Below are positions 32,745 to 49,666 of a stretch of 64,000 nucleotides of DNA, piece after piece. The position numbers and the translations under genes were made by a program. The notes below the pieces were generated by a model. It was given only the letters and a program-made list of their open reading frames with translations. It did no database searches and was not told the DNA's origin. Positions within the stretch are counted from its first letter, which is position 1, and every line of letters begins with the position of its first letter. Where the stretch lies: assembly GCA_030272155.1 (NCBI GenBank), contig CP126195.1, positions 3,207,001-3,271,000 on the forward strand, given 5' to 3'. This stretch comes from Tetradesmus obliquus (taxonomy: Eukaryota; Chlorophyta; Chlorophyceae; Sphaeropleales; Scenedesmaceae).

Positions 32745-33620
32745 CAGCAGCAGCGGCATCAGCAACATCACAAGCAGCCACCAGCAACAGCAACAACATC
32801 AAGGTAGGCGCAATGGTGGCAACTTGCTTGAGCTGCTTGTGTATGTTGTGTTCATGTGTGCTCCCATGCTGCTTTGATGCTGATTGCATCCATGCCCAAC
32901 CACACAACAAACAAGGATTTTCACCTCGCTGCTTCGTTACAACAAAAAACCTACTGCCTGCACTCATCCTGCTGCCGTGTATAGTGCCGACTGCCCTTTG
33001 CGCCGAGGCTTCTACTTGCCCGACACCCTCAATCACAACAAGCTGGACATTGGGGACAGCACAGACTTAACACCAGCAACAGCAACAGCCACCAGCAATA
33101 CCAGCAAGGTGGGTACAACAGTTGCTCATTGACAGGCACTGCGCTTGCGCATGTGCATTGTTGTGTCATGCCCTGCCCCATGTGCCTTTCAGGCTGCCTT
33201 GTGCTGCTTGCATGCATACTCCCAAACAAAGTGGATGTGCAGTGTATGGGCTTCGTTTGTTTTTAGTTTGCTCATCACCTCGGTGCTGCACTACAACCAA
33301 TCCTAATGCACGCTTTCTCCTGCTGCCGTGTATCATGCCGCAGCCGCGACGTTGGCTACGGCAACCAGCAACAACCACAGCAAGGTGGGTACGCCAGTGG
33401 TTAACTGTCACACACCTCGCTTCTGCGTGTGCTGTGCATACCTTGTCCCATGTGTGCTTTTATGCTGCCGTCATACGACATACTGATCATCTTGTCACTA
33501 ACAAACACGTTTGATGCTTCATGCAGCATTGCATGTACACCCCGCAAGCAAGCTTGGATGTGTGGTGTGAAGGGCTGGGGAGATGGTGCCAGCAACCCAG
33601 TGCAACTGCCCCGGTTGTGG
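32745..33620 (+). repeat. Three degenerate tandem units of about 290 bp
   Basis: Each unit starts with an Asn/Ser/Thr-rich accagcaac segment running into caag|gtgggtac or gtaggcgc, at about 32790, 33085 and 33370. Then come gcgtgtgc..catgtgc, acaaacaa and, in the first two, cctgctgccgtgtat (about 32970 and 33318). The pattern looks like a repeated exon end plus intron. It lies just downstream of the stop at 32730. Whether any unit is transcribed as an exon is not clear. Confidence 0.65.
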
Positions 33621-35329
33621 TTGGTCAACCGGACGTGCCTGGCTGCCTCAGCAAGCTTCCCTCTGCCCCACCCTGACAACTAGCCGGCCCGCCCGGCAGC
33701 ACACTCGGGCCCTGGTCTCTGTGGGAGCCTGTTGTGGGAGCCTGCTGTGTGTCCTGGTGTGAGCAGAAAGATCTGCTTGTGTGGTTTTATGTGTAATCTC
33801 TATATTACAGGGGTGCTTGCGTAGCTTGTCACCACGCTGGAGTCACTGGCCATTCTGTGGGGCGAAGGTTGATGGAACGTATGGTTGCTGGATGAGCCTG
33901 TCATGGCTCAGGAACGGGCATTGTTCCCGTGATGTAACATGTGATCTGCTGCTGTTACTGGGAGTCAGGGCAAGTAACAGTTGTTTGCGCAGGTTGCAGT
34001 TGTGTGTATCTGTGAGACTGTCACAGTAATTGTGAGACTGTCACAGCGGTGCTGGCTGGTGGGCAACACCACAAACTGTGCAAAGGGAAGGCAAGTTATC
34101 TCAGTCATTACTATTACATTTCAGCCATCAGGCCTCCCGAGACTCAATTTTGATGGTGATGAGAAGCGCCCCCATTGCGAATCTGAACACACACCAGCAG
34201 TCAAAGCAGAGCACCAGCACAGGCGTGGTAGCCCTTGACTCGTCATATCTGCTGTAGTTGCAAACACACACCTCCTCGTATAAGGTGTACAAAGGGGTTC
34301 ATTGCAGCTGCACTATTTCAATACCTTCTCCACAACGAGAAAAGACTGCCTGCACAGCAACGCAACTGTAGGGTGCGGGCACTGCCCTGCATGACAGCAA
34401 TCAACTCACGCCAGTATCGATGCACACAACTGCACACACTGCACTCAACGAAGTTGAACTTGAAGCACAGTTTAAAGTACACATTGGAACAGCAGTAGCT
34501 GCCCAACTTTGGATATGTGCCCACGCGACTGCTGAAGTGACAGCCTCACATGCTCTGAAGCCACGCTGCTGGCAACATGCTTTGCAGCATGGGAAGCCCT
34601 GGTGCCCTGGTGACATGCGAGGCTGCTGCTCTTACTGCCTTGCCTTGTGGCGATGTACAAAGAGGCAACTTCAAAGGCTGTGAAACAAAGCACAACCAGG
34701 TGCAGGCTACAACAACACTTAGGAGCAGGTCAGCCTGCCTCGATGCATTGCTCGACTTCAATGCAAACACTGCCACTAGTGGTACTATTGATAGAGGTGC
34801 CGGTTGCACCACAATGCCACATGAACACACTGCAATCAAGACCCGTCCAACACTGCAGCACACTTCAATAGGTGCGATGATACTAGCGGTTCACAGCTCA
34901 GCAAGTGAGGCACCCAAACAAATCTGGATGCTGAGACTCCAGACAAATGGACAGGTACATTTTGCACCAGTCAGGAAAGTGTTAAAGCCCTGGCAGTTGC
35001 TTGCACACAAATGAGCTCCGGTTGACACAGCAGCCCTAAGCGTTCAAGCAGCGTTCAAGCGTGGACTGGCAAAAGCACTCGACTGGCATGGCAGCAATGC
35101 AGGGATGTGGAGAGTATGAAAAGCCAACTGCATGCTGAGGGACAGTGCAGCCCATTGTGAACTTCAGAAGAACCCACCCCCACACCAAACTCCATACTCC
35201 GTGCGGCTATTCTTGTTTGGTGCTCAAGCCCCCACATAATCATCGAAAGGGTAGCAAGGCCAGAAGTCAGACAGCAAATTATGCTGTTGACGCTTGCAGC
35301 TGCTGTTGAGCGCACCATTGTGTTCCGAA
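33621..35329. other. Region without a recognised gene
   Basis: Only weak ORFs are visible, the longest at 34577-35014 plus (145 codons, no domain). A 16-base direct repeat tgtgagactgtcacag lies at about 34010-34046. Confidence 0.45.
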
Positions 35330-37477
35330 CTACACGAGCATGTCACTCTTTGCAGTGACATCTGCTGCAGCTACCCCGGCTGCTCCTCCCAGCTTTGATA
35401 CAGCCAGACCAGCAGCAGCTGCAGAGGCTGGCACCTCGTACGTACTGTCCGACAGACAGCCGCCACAGCAGCTGCTGTGCTGATCTGCAGTGCTGCTAGT
35501 TGCTGTAGCACACTCGCTAGAAGGCTCAGACTCTGCAGCCATCAGGCCACAGCACTGCTGCTGCTCCTGCTGCAGCTGCTGACAATCATCCGAGTGCTGC
35601 TGCTGCTGCTGACGAGCACCCTCTGCTGCGCACAACTGCACACCCACACAGCCTGCAGCCGCTGCCGCTGCTGCTGTTGCTGCTGAGCCTTCCACTGCAG
35701 CAGCATTGCTGCCGTCCAAAAACCGCTGCAGCAGCAGCTGCGACCCAGAACGCTGCACACAGTCCTGATCCCCTGCTGGTGCTGCTGCTGGATAGCCCTG
35801 CTGCAGCAGCTTTGCACTGTCAACGTCCAGAGTAGACAGCCCAGCACTAGCAGTAGCTTGGCTGCTGCTGCTTCGTCTGGTCAAGCCGAGCCCCTCTTGT
35901 TGCAGCTGCTGCTCTTGTAGCTTTGCAGCTGCTAACAGCAGCACAGTGGGCGGCTGGTACTGGCTCTCCTGCAGGGCTTGCACCTGCTGCTGCTGCTGCT
36001 GCTGCTGCTGCGCTATGTCCCAGCGGCGTTGCTGCAGCTGATGTTGCGGGGCAGCGAACGGGGACTCCACAACAGGCATCAGCAGCGGCTGCTGCAACTC
36101 ATCCGTGCTGCTGTCAAGCCCTGTCACAATGCACTGCAGCTGAGGCACACGCTGCTGCTGCTGCACTGCTGGCTCTACCTCGCTACCGCTGCTGTTGCTG
36201 GAACCTTCAGCAGGAATGTGGATCACGACATCAATGCTGCCAGACACTGCTGCTGCAGGATTCTCCATCGCCTGCTCATCCCCTGACAACACCCGCTCGA
36301 GCCTGCTGCTGCTGGCAATGCTGCTGCTCCGCGCCGAGCCACGCACACCTCGCTGCCCTGCCTGGTTCCCAGCTGCCGCTGCCCTCTTACCCGCCTGCTG
36401 CTGCTGCTGCTGCCACTTGATCTGAAACTGGCCACTCACAGCACGCCGCTGCTGCAGCAGTGGCCAGGGTTGGCCCCCACCCTGCTCCAGCAGCAGCTGC
36501 TGCCCACCTACAAGCCCCTCAATCTGCTCCAACTCAGCAATCGAAGGCAGCTGCATGCTCTGCTGCCTCGACTGCGTGCAGAGCTGCTCCATGTGCCGCT
36601 GCCGCGCATCTGCCAGCTTCTGCAGGCGATCCGCAACTTGCGCAGTTGCCGCTGCTTGGCGCTTGTGGATGTTGGCCTTGTGTGAAAGCTGATGCTCGTA
36701 CAGCTGGCTGACACTGTCGCGCACGGTCTGCTTGGCGCTTTGTGCCAGGCGCCGCCGCTCTGCTGCAGTGAGCTGCACAATGCGCAAGTACAGGTGATTT
36801 GTGAGAGGATACGCGAGGGAACAGAGAATGCACGCTGTGGTGTGCACTGCAGCGCCGTGCTTGGTGTGAGACAGGCAAGGTACTGCACCAGGAAGAGAGC
36901 CCACGGCCACCTGCTCTGTACGCGACAAGCGGGCGGGTTGCATGCCATGCTGTTGCTGCACCCACAGGTGACGATAGCAGAGCTTATCAGCATTTCAGCA
37001 GTACTCTTTCGTCCTGCTCCTGTTGCTGTGTTGCATATGATGCCCCAGCTGAGTCAGCAGCTGTTCGCACCTTGTCCGCATCAGGCAGGCTATCCCACAT
37101 GAAGTTGAGGGTGTCAAGCCAAGGCAAGTCATCAGCGCCAGAGCATGCCAGCTCCACAGAGTACATCAGCTGATGCCATGCCTCGCCAGCCTGCAGTGCA
37201 TGGAGCAGTGATGCAGCAGCGGACTACGTCATGCTGCTGCCGGTTGAATCAGGGTAGGCCCTTGGACACAATGTAAAAGGATTCAACGGTTTAGTTGAGC
37301 AGAGATCGCCGGAGTTGATTCAGCCCCACGACCGGACAAGCAAGTGTGAGTTGCAGGTGCCACGCAGGTGCAAGGCAGAGCATGCAGCGCCAGTACTGTC
37401 TCAATCGAGGACACTAAACTGTACTCATACAACGTTTTCGCTCTCACCTGCTCGCAAAACGTTTTCCACCAGGCCAT
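35330..37477 (-). CDS. Unknown Q/S/A-rich protein with N-terminal helical region, three exons
   Basis: Exons: 37477-37448 (10 codons, MAWWKTFCEQ), 37190-37071 and 36772-35330; phases agree and give 530 aa. Residues 11-50 contain AWHQLMYSVELACSGADDLP and WLDTLNFMWDSL. Residues 51-140 are strongly helical and charged, with LTAAERRRLAQSAKQTVRDS and QVADRLQKLADARQRHMEQL, and could form a coiled coil. The remaining 390 residues are low complexity (Q, S, A) with a few ordered islands such as SGSIDVVIHIPAEG. No family is recognised. The short first exon rests on the phase-0 donor GAGCAG|GTGAGA and the matching acceptor; without it the protein would start at Met in exon 2. CAG-type codons dominate the tail. 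Confidence 0.6.
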
Positions 37478-38683
37478 TTACCTCGGCAATCCGCCCGTTC
37501 CTACTGCTGTGCTTACACCGACAGCATATGAACTGGAATGCGTTCAACGAGACCAAAGAGATTTGGAACAGCTGACCGATCCTTGATAGCTGCTGCGGCC
37601 AACACCTGTGGACCTGTTGCAGCGCTCAGGAATACTATCGACCTGCCTGAGCGGTTTCAATGCTCTCTTTTGTATGCCAACGAACCGGATTGCATCGAAA
37701 CCAAGGGCACAACGCATCATTTTGGTCGGTGGTTACGCTGGAACGGTCTAGGTCTTTGACTGATCTGACAGGCTGGATACTGGAAAAAGCAAAAGGCATC
37801 AGCGTTACCAGAACCGATAGCAAAATGATGACGGTGTCAGATAAAGTGCACATGCAGTTGTAGGTCTGCAACACCCAGTGCAATGCAGATGGATCACTTG
37901 TTGACATTAAAGCAACAGGTAGGCCTGTGGGGGTTGCTGATTCTCGGTATGACAATGATGTAAACGTGACGAAATGATAGCTTATGGGCATTTGATTCCG
38001 CGTTACGAACCGTGCTCGTATCCTTGCACTCCAGCCATTTCCAGGTGCTGCAAAACATAGCATGTCTGCTTGTGCAGGTACAGCCTGTACTGGGTACGAA
38101 GGTTTTACAGGTTCAGCCTGTATGTGAGGCTGTATCCTAGCACCAACTTAAGACGAAAATCATGCTGCATCTTCACTGCGGCAAGGCTGCAGAAAACATG
38201 TGCACCCCACTCTTGTCAACCTGAAAACGTGACTGGCAGTGGAACAGGCTCATTGACATCATAAGCCAGTAAAAGCTGTGAAATATTTTGTAAGAGATTG
38301 GTTTTGTTCTGATTTGGACGTTGTGGTTGTCCTCACCCTCAAACCAGGCTGACGCGGCAGCAACAGTACGGGCGCACAGCTCAAGCTTGCTGCTGTCAGC
38401 TGTATGTTTGGGTTTCAGATCCACTATTTTGGAGTGAAACCGCACAGATCGATCGCAGCAGTCGGCCCTCTGTCGTGCTCATGCTTCTTGTCGCCTTGGT
38501 CGCTCTTACAAACAGCTAGAAGTATTGTTACGATAACTTCAATCTTCTCGAACTGAAGGTTGGGCGCTACCTGCACATCTCGGCACATCCAGCAGCAGCA
38601 CCTGGTCTGTTCCTGCTGCCGGCCCTGTGAGGCCATGAGCAGGCAGACTTAGCCTAGCCAGGCTTACCACAGCACTAGGAAGC
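37478..38683. other. Compositionally distinct block upstream of the SnRK1 gene
   Basis: This block is AT-richer and poor in TGC/CAG motifs compared with its surroundings. Minus-strand ORFs at 37635-38063, 38173-38445 and 38424-38636 have non-repetitive, ordinary-looking protein content (for example LQFEKIEVIVTILLAVCKSD) but match no family I recognise. A plus-strand ORF lies at 37660-37863. It should also contain the SnRK1 promoter. The small direct repeat caggtacagcctgta / caggttcagcctgta occurs at about 38076-38122. Confidence 0.35.
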
Positions 38684-44402
<5,719 letters not shown>

Positions 44403-45950
44403 GGATGCGACCTGGCGGCAGCAGCAGCAGCAGCTGCAGCATTTGCGGCAGCAGGCGGCATGCGTCTACCAAGCAAAGCTGGACGCACCAAGAGCTTGTG
44501 TAAGTGATTGGATGCCCTGGGCTGGATAGCCAATGGTGTGAGGTGCAATGCTGCTTGCGCAGCAACGACAGCAGGCATCTAGCATGAGCAGCAGCATGTG
44601 CACCAACACTGAAACAGGTTAACGCGGGCGAGCCAAAGCTGGGCAGATGCTCAACTGTCTGCTTGATCGGGCAGCACCGGCAGCCGCGGAAGACGCAGGG
44701 ACATGGCGCTGAGCCTCTTTCATAGGGCATAGGGTTGAAGCTGCTGGTTCGGCTGCAGCAGCCAGCAGCAGCATCTGTGCAGCAGCGCCGCACTGTTTTG
44801 GGGTATGCAATCCGCATGCCTTGGCATGGTGACGTGGATTTGGGTTGTGCATGGTAGAGATTGTGCAGGAGAATGATGCAGAAGAAAGCAGCCGCAAAAT
44901 GTGGCTGCTGTTGCATGTATACGGTTGCTCAATGCTGCATTTGCTAGCAAGCAAAGTGGGTTGCAGCGAGTCTGGATGTGCTTGTTTCAGGTACTTGCTG
45001 TCTACGCTTTGTACAGTAGCTGCTGTGCCAAGCAGCTGCACACATAGTACGGAATCGGTACAGCAGTCAGCACTGCAGGAAGCAGCTGTGCAAGTGAAAG
45101 CTGCAACAGCTGCTGCTACAGGCTGTACCTCAACATGCCATCAGCCATGGATGGCTTGATGGCTTGCCTGAATTCTAAGTGTGTCACTTTGCTTTGGATC
45201 CCTAGAGGCAGCAGCTGCAGGGCATGCAGTTGACAGGCGCTTTCTGTTACTGCGGAAAGCTAGAAAAGCTACTGCAGAGGGGCCACAGCAGTGCTAGGAT
45301 TGCTGCATGTGCATATGCTCTGTGCTTTGCACACTCTGATCTGCTTGCAAGTTTCACGCTACATGGCATAAGGGAGCATAGCTGTAGGACTTGTGGCTGA
45401 TCATTCATTTACCAATTCTGGGCTTGCATTTTGTGCAGTTTGAACGTTTCTCTGCTGTCGGCATAGCTGAATGCAATGCAATCGGCAACTTTCTTCATAT
45501 AGCTGCATGACCTAGATTTGTGGTTGGTCTTGCCGTTGTATGTCAGTGGTGGGTTGTTTGCATGGCAGTTCCAAGTCCAATGTTTTCGTGCTGCGACTAC
45601 TGGGTCGCTCGACATTAGGTGCCGTGAAACAGCCCTTTGGTGTATTCGATGTGATATATAGGTTTAATGTGATTGAATGTTGATGTTTCTGTGAGGTGAA
45701 GGGTCGGAACGGAGTTCATGTAGGTCGTGTGGTGACAGCATGCCTGGCGATTGCAGCAGGCACACCCTATAGAGTATAGCAAGTCAATGCAACCTTTCAT
45801 GATCAACAGCATAACAGTAAGAAACCTTCAAGGAATTTAATGCCCTCAGATGGCAATGATCAGGTGTCCTGGGACGCCTGCATGACGTTGACTGACCATC
45901 GGTGACGTCGGGTTGATTTGGGCCACAAGACCTGGATACGCCGATCGCCA
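44403..45950. other. Region downstream of SnRK1 without a recognised gene
   Basis: The stretch 45400-45860 is AT-richer and has two short minus-strand ORFs with ordinary codon content (45409-45615 and 45615-45812), separated by a stop. No family was recognised. They may be relics of a larger gene or mobile element. Confidence 0.4.
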
Positions 45951-45956
45951 TGCAAA

Positions 45957-45965
45957 TATATAAGG
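45957..45965 (+). promoter_or_regulatory. TATA box candidate of the LEA gene
   Basis: tatataagg lies 94 bases before the ATG at 46059, at a fitting distance for a 5' UTR of about 60-70 bases. Confidence 0.6.
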
Positions 45966-46058
45966 AAACAAGTTACACGAGCGCGATCGCACAGTATCAG
46001 GCTCAAACAAAAACAGTGCAAACAGCTTCTTTGCAGCTACCCCATACTCACAAGCAAA

Positions 46059-47815
46059 ATGGCAGAGGAGGACCGCACCCAGATGAGGAACGAGATCGCT
46101 CAGGAGGTTAGTTTGGTATGATCAAAATGCACGCGTGAATACACCAGTGTAACCCCTCTCTCTGTCTCTCTCTCTATCAAAATGCACGACTAGTGCACAA
46201 AGCAGGCTGTTTTGATTGCAGACTACACATGCAGGTGCCACTGTGCAGCAGGCATTTGCCATGCAAAGGAGGTATGGACAACATGCGCATGCGTCAACAC
46301 ACTTGACAAGGCATCAACCTGGTGCAGCCAAATAGGGCAGTCTTGAGCCTCACTTAAGGATCTTTACCAACGCTGCATTACACCTCCTCTGCTGTCCCAC
46401 ACTGCCTCCGCAGAAGTTTGACAAGAACTTTGATGAGCTGGACAGTGATGAGAAGGTGAGCCTATAAATGCATTCACACGTACAGCAATAAAAGCAGCAG
46501 CTGCAACAGCTGCATTGTCTTGCACAGTGGCAGAATTAAGATGAAAGCTAGCCAGCAGGCAACGCCGCTGCTGCCTGTGCACTCCCGGAGTGCAGCCTGC
46601 ACATGTCGTTCTGTTGGCAACAGCAGCAGCAGAGCAGCCTCAGCTCTGCGTTGGCATTGCCCTACACTATGCTACAGTGCTGGCAGCTGTGCCTTTAACA
46701 ATGAGAGGTTGGTTACCTACTGGGCATCTGCTGTCTCGTACTACCGATACAGTGCAACAACAGGCATGTCCATTTAGTGGCAGCCACTCTGATTGCTATA
46801 TTTCTGCTGTCACTGGCTACTGTTGCGTGCTGCTGCAGATGAGTGTGGGTGGCACCATCGGCGGCAAGCGTGGCGGGGAGGCGCGCAAGAAGCAGATGGC
46901 CGAGGAGCACGGCGGTGAGTGTCGGCTTGTTGCACTCTGCCATGGGGCATCATTTGCTGTTGCAGCAGGTCAAGATTTGTACAGTGTTGTGGGAATGATT
47001 GGGTGTAGCCTATCCAGTACTGCAGTCCGCGGGTAGTGATGGATTTTTGATGGTGGTTCAGATGCTTTCCACAGTGTCGCCTGCTGTGGCAGCAACGCTG
47101 CTATTGCGCTGGGCTATCGTTGAGCAGTGGCCTGCTAAATCCTGGACCCCAGAGCAGTCAGCAGGCATAACGGAAACTGTTTGTTAGTCATGCCAGCCAG
47201 CATCATCCACTCGCTGAGTCAGCTGAGGAACAAGCACTCCCTTTTTAAGAAGCAACAATGCTCGAGCACTTTCTGCAGCCTGAGCTCCTCTGGCGCAGGG
47301 ACCTGTGCTCACCACCAACTGTATCTGCTGCAGGTGACGTGCACGCCGCCTACAGCGAGATGGGGCAGACAGGCGCAAAGAAAGGTGAGCTGGCTGTCAC
47401 CAGTCAAGCTGCTGGCGGGGTGTTTGCAGCTTCAAAATGTACACAGCATAGCACGCAGGCGCACCTGCTGCTGCCGTACAATGCCGGCAGCTGAGAGGGT
47501 AAATGACGTTTGACAGCGTGAAACAGCACTGCCCAGCTGCATGGCCCTGCCTCTGGCTCGGGCAGCAGGTTCTTCATAACCCTGTATGATCGCCTCCTCA
47601 CCAACCACGCACATTCAATTCAAGTTGGCAGCAGCACACCAGCATGGCAGCACCACAGCTGTGAGGTTATCAGCAGGCAGTCCGACAGCCCCCTTGATGT
47701 ACAATTGCTGCCCTCACACGCGCCACTTTGCATAATGCCTGCAGGCGGCTACAGCACCGGATATGAGCATGACCCAGAGGAGAAGGCAAAGTACACTGAT
47801 GTTGACAACGCTTGA
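46059..47815 (+). CDS. Group 1 LEA (Em/KGG-type) stress protein, five exons
   Basis: This is a small, highly hydrophilic protein expected to protect the cell during desiccation or osmotic stress. Exons: 46059-46106, 46414-46455, 46839-46914, 47334-47384, 47745-47815; phases agree and give 95 aa. The centre, IGGKRGGEARKKQMAEEHGG followed by YSEMGQTGAKKGGYSTGYE, follows the group 1 LEA (LEA_5) motif GGxTRKEQ...GYxEMGxxGG. It begins MAEEDRTQMRNEIAQEKFDK and ends TDVDNA. There is no Cys or Trp and no targeting peptide, so a cytosolic location is likely. Intron 1 contains a CT-rich microsatellite (46150-46178), and introns 3 and 4 end CTGCAG. A TATA-like box stands upstream. Confidence 0.85.
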
Positions 47816-49666
47816 TGCGTCTACGGCTCGGACATGTGACAGATGAGGAGTTGCCGCTGTAGTGCAGTGCTGGCTGAACATGGCGACCTGGCGAGTTGAT
47901 GCAGCAGCTGGTGGCTCACCAAAGAGGCAGTTTAAAGGTGCATGAACAGTTGTGGTGTAACATATTGGAGCTCCAGCAGCTGCAATATGTTGCAGAACCT
48001 CCGCGGGGGTGATAGGGAATATATATAGAGGCTTTGTAATGGTGACAGTGTGTTATCTGTGCTGAGCTGCTGATGTTCTGCCGCATGGCGTGGCTGGCGC
48101 TGCAGGCTCAATATGACAGAGGTGTTTGTGACAACCACTGTACAAATTAGACGAAGTCAGCATGAAGTAACTGCAGAGATGTGGGCATGTATGCTGTTTG
48201 TGTGGGAAAAAAATTTCGAGCAGACAGGAAGACGCTAGGGTGATCTCATGTTACCGTTAGCATGTCTGCAAGCTGTGTGAAAAAGCAGCCTGCATAACAC
48301 CAGTTATACTTGTCAACAATACGACACAGCTGCCAAGCACTAAAATTGCAGCCGCAACAGCTGCCCACTGTTGTTAAAACATGAAGATGCGATGTGCACA
48401 CACAAGTAGCAGCCAAGGTCGCTAATAGCTATGCACGGTGCCAGCCGCGTCGTGCAACAGTGCTGCCACACGACAGGGTGCTGATCTAGAGACATCAATG
48501 CACAGACTGTACACACACCAACGTGGTGTTGATACTATGCATACACACTTCCCAGCAGCAAAGCCCATGGCGGAACATATGCCAGCCACAAGAGTGCTGC
48601 AGAAGGGTGCTGCAACAGGAGTTCTGCGGCCACACCTCTGCCGAGTGGCACAGCGCTAGCACTGAGCATTGCACTAATCAGGCGCACGATTCAGAATACA
48701 GTATGCCTGGCTCACACTTAAGAAAGGACTGTGCCTGACAGCCTATTATGTTGATGACCACGCGCGGCCTAGGTCACCAGGCAGTCACCTTTGGCTGAGC
48801 GTGGCCCACACATCACCTGCTGCACACCATTTAAAGCCTGAGTGACACCAAAAACCAGCTGGCTGACTTCAGCCTCCAGCCCAGCCCTACAGTTGCGCGT
48901 CGATAAATTGTAATTGCGCCTGGTGGCCCAGGCATCAATGTATGCATCCTGCCCAAGGGTATCTGGTGACCCGGCCAAAGGCACACCTACACGCCTGCTG
49001 CATGTGTATCCCTGGTGTATGCAGTCATGACTAACCATGTACGCACAGCTGCGCGCCTGCCCACTGCACCACTCACTACGTTGCTCGGCTGGCACAACAA
49101 GAGGTGTTGTAGCCAGATGGAAAACTCGCAGATGCCAGGCCTACGTGTGCGTGTGCCAGCACCACTGCCGGTTCCTATTTGGCATGCTGATACAGGAATT
49201 ACCCATCCTGCCTTTGTTTTGCAGAAGCTGTGCTGCATGAAGGCAGAGGCCAGCAGCCATGCCGTGCCAGGCACCTTGCCACAGAGCAAGGTATTTATGT
49301 TTTGGCCGCCTGCATGCTTTTGCAGCATGACTTGTGGACGGTTGAAGAACAAAATGTAACACAGCTTGGAGAAGCACACTGATCGCAAACATCACCTAGG
49401 AAGTGCATCATGTAACTAGCCTAACCTAACTGAGCCACCACCAAATCATGTCATGAAGAAATGCCTAAGCTACATTTGTGCCCCCTCTGAGGCTGCAGCC
49501 CTGAATCACTGCAACAGAACAAAACCTGTCAGGCAACAGCCCTGCTAGTAAACTCAGACCAATAAATGTCGGACTGCTGCAGTCTGCTGCAGCAACCTAC
49601 CCATCAGTGCTTCACCCGATCACACCCCTCACACAGCGTAGCTTACGCCACAGGCATGCCAGCACA
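47816..49666. other. Intergenic region, convergent 3' flanks
   Basis: The LEA gene (plus) and the RING gene (minus) converge here, so the region should contain both 3' ends. tgtaac, similar to the algal TGTAA poly(A) signal, occurs at about 47956. ORFs at 48769-49388 show no domain. Confidence 0.45.

Noticed and set aside
45409-45812. Two adjacent minus-strand ORFs considered as a transposase or viral relic
   Set aside because: No diagnostic motif was visible; composition alone is not enough to name them.
46150-46178. CT-rich run in LEA intron 1 as a regulatory element
   Set aside because: It is a simple microsatellite far from both splice sites; nothing points to function.
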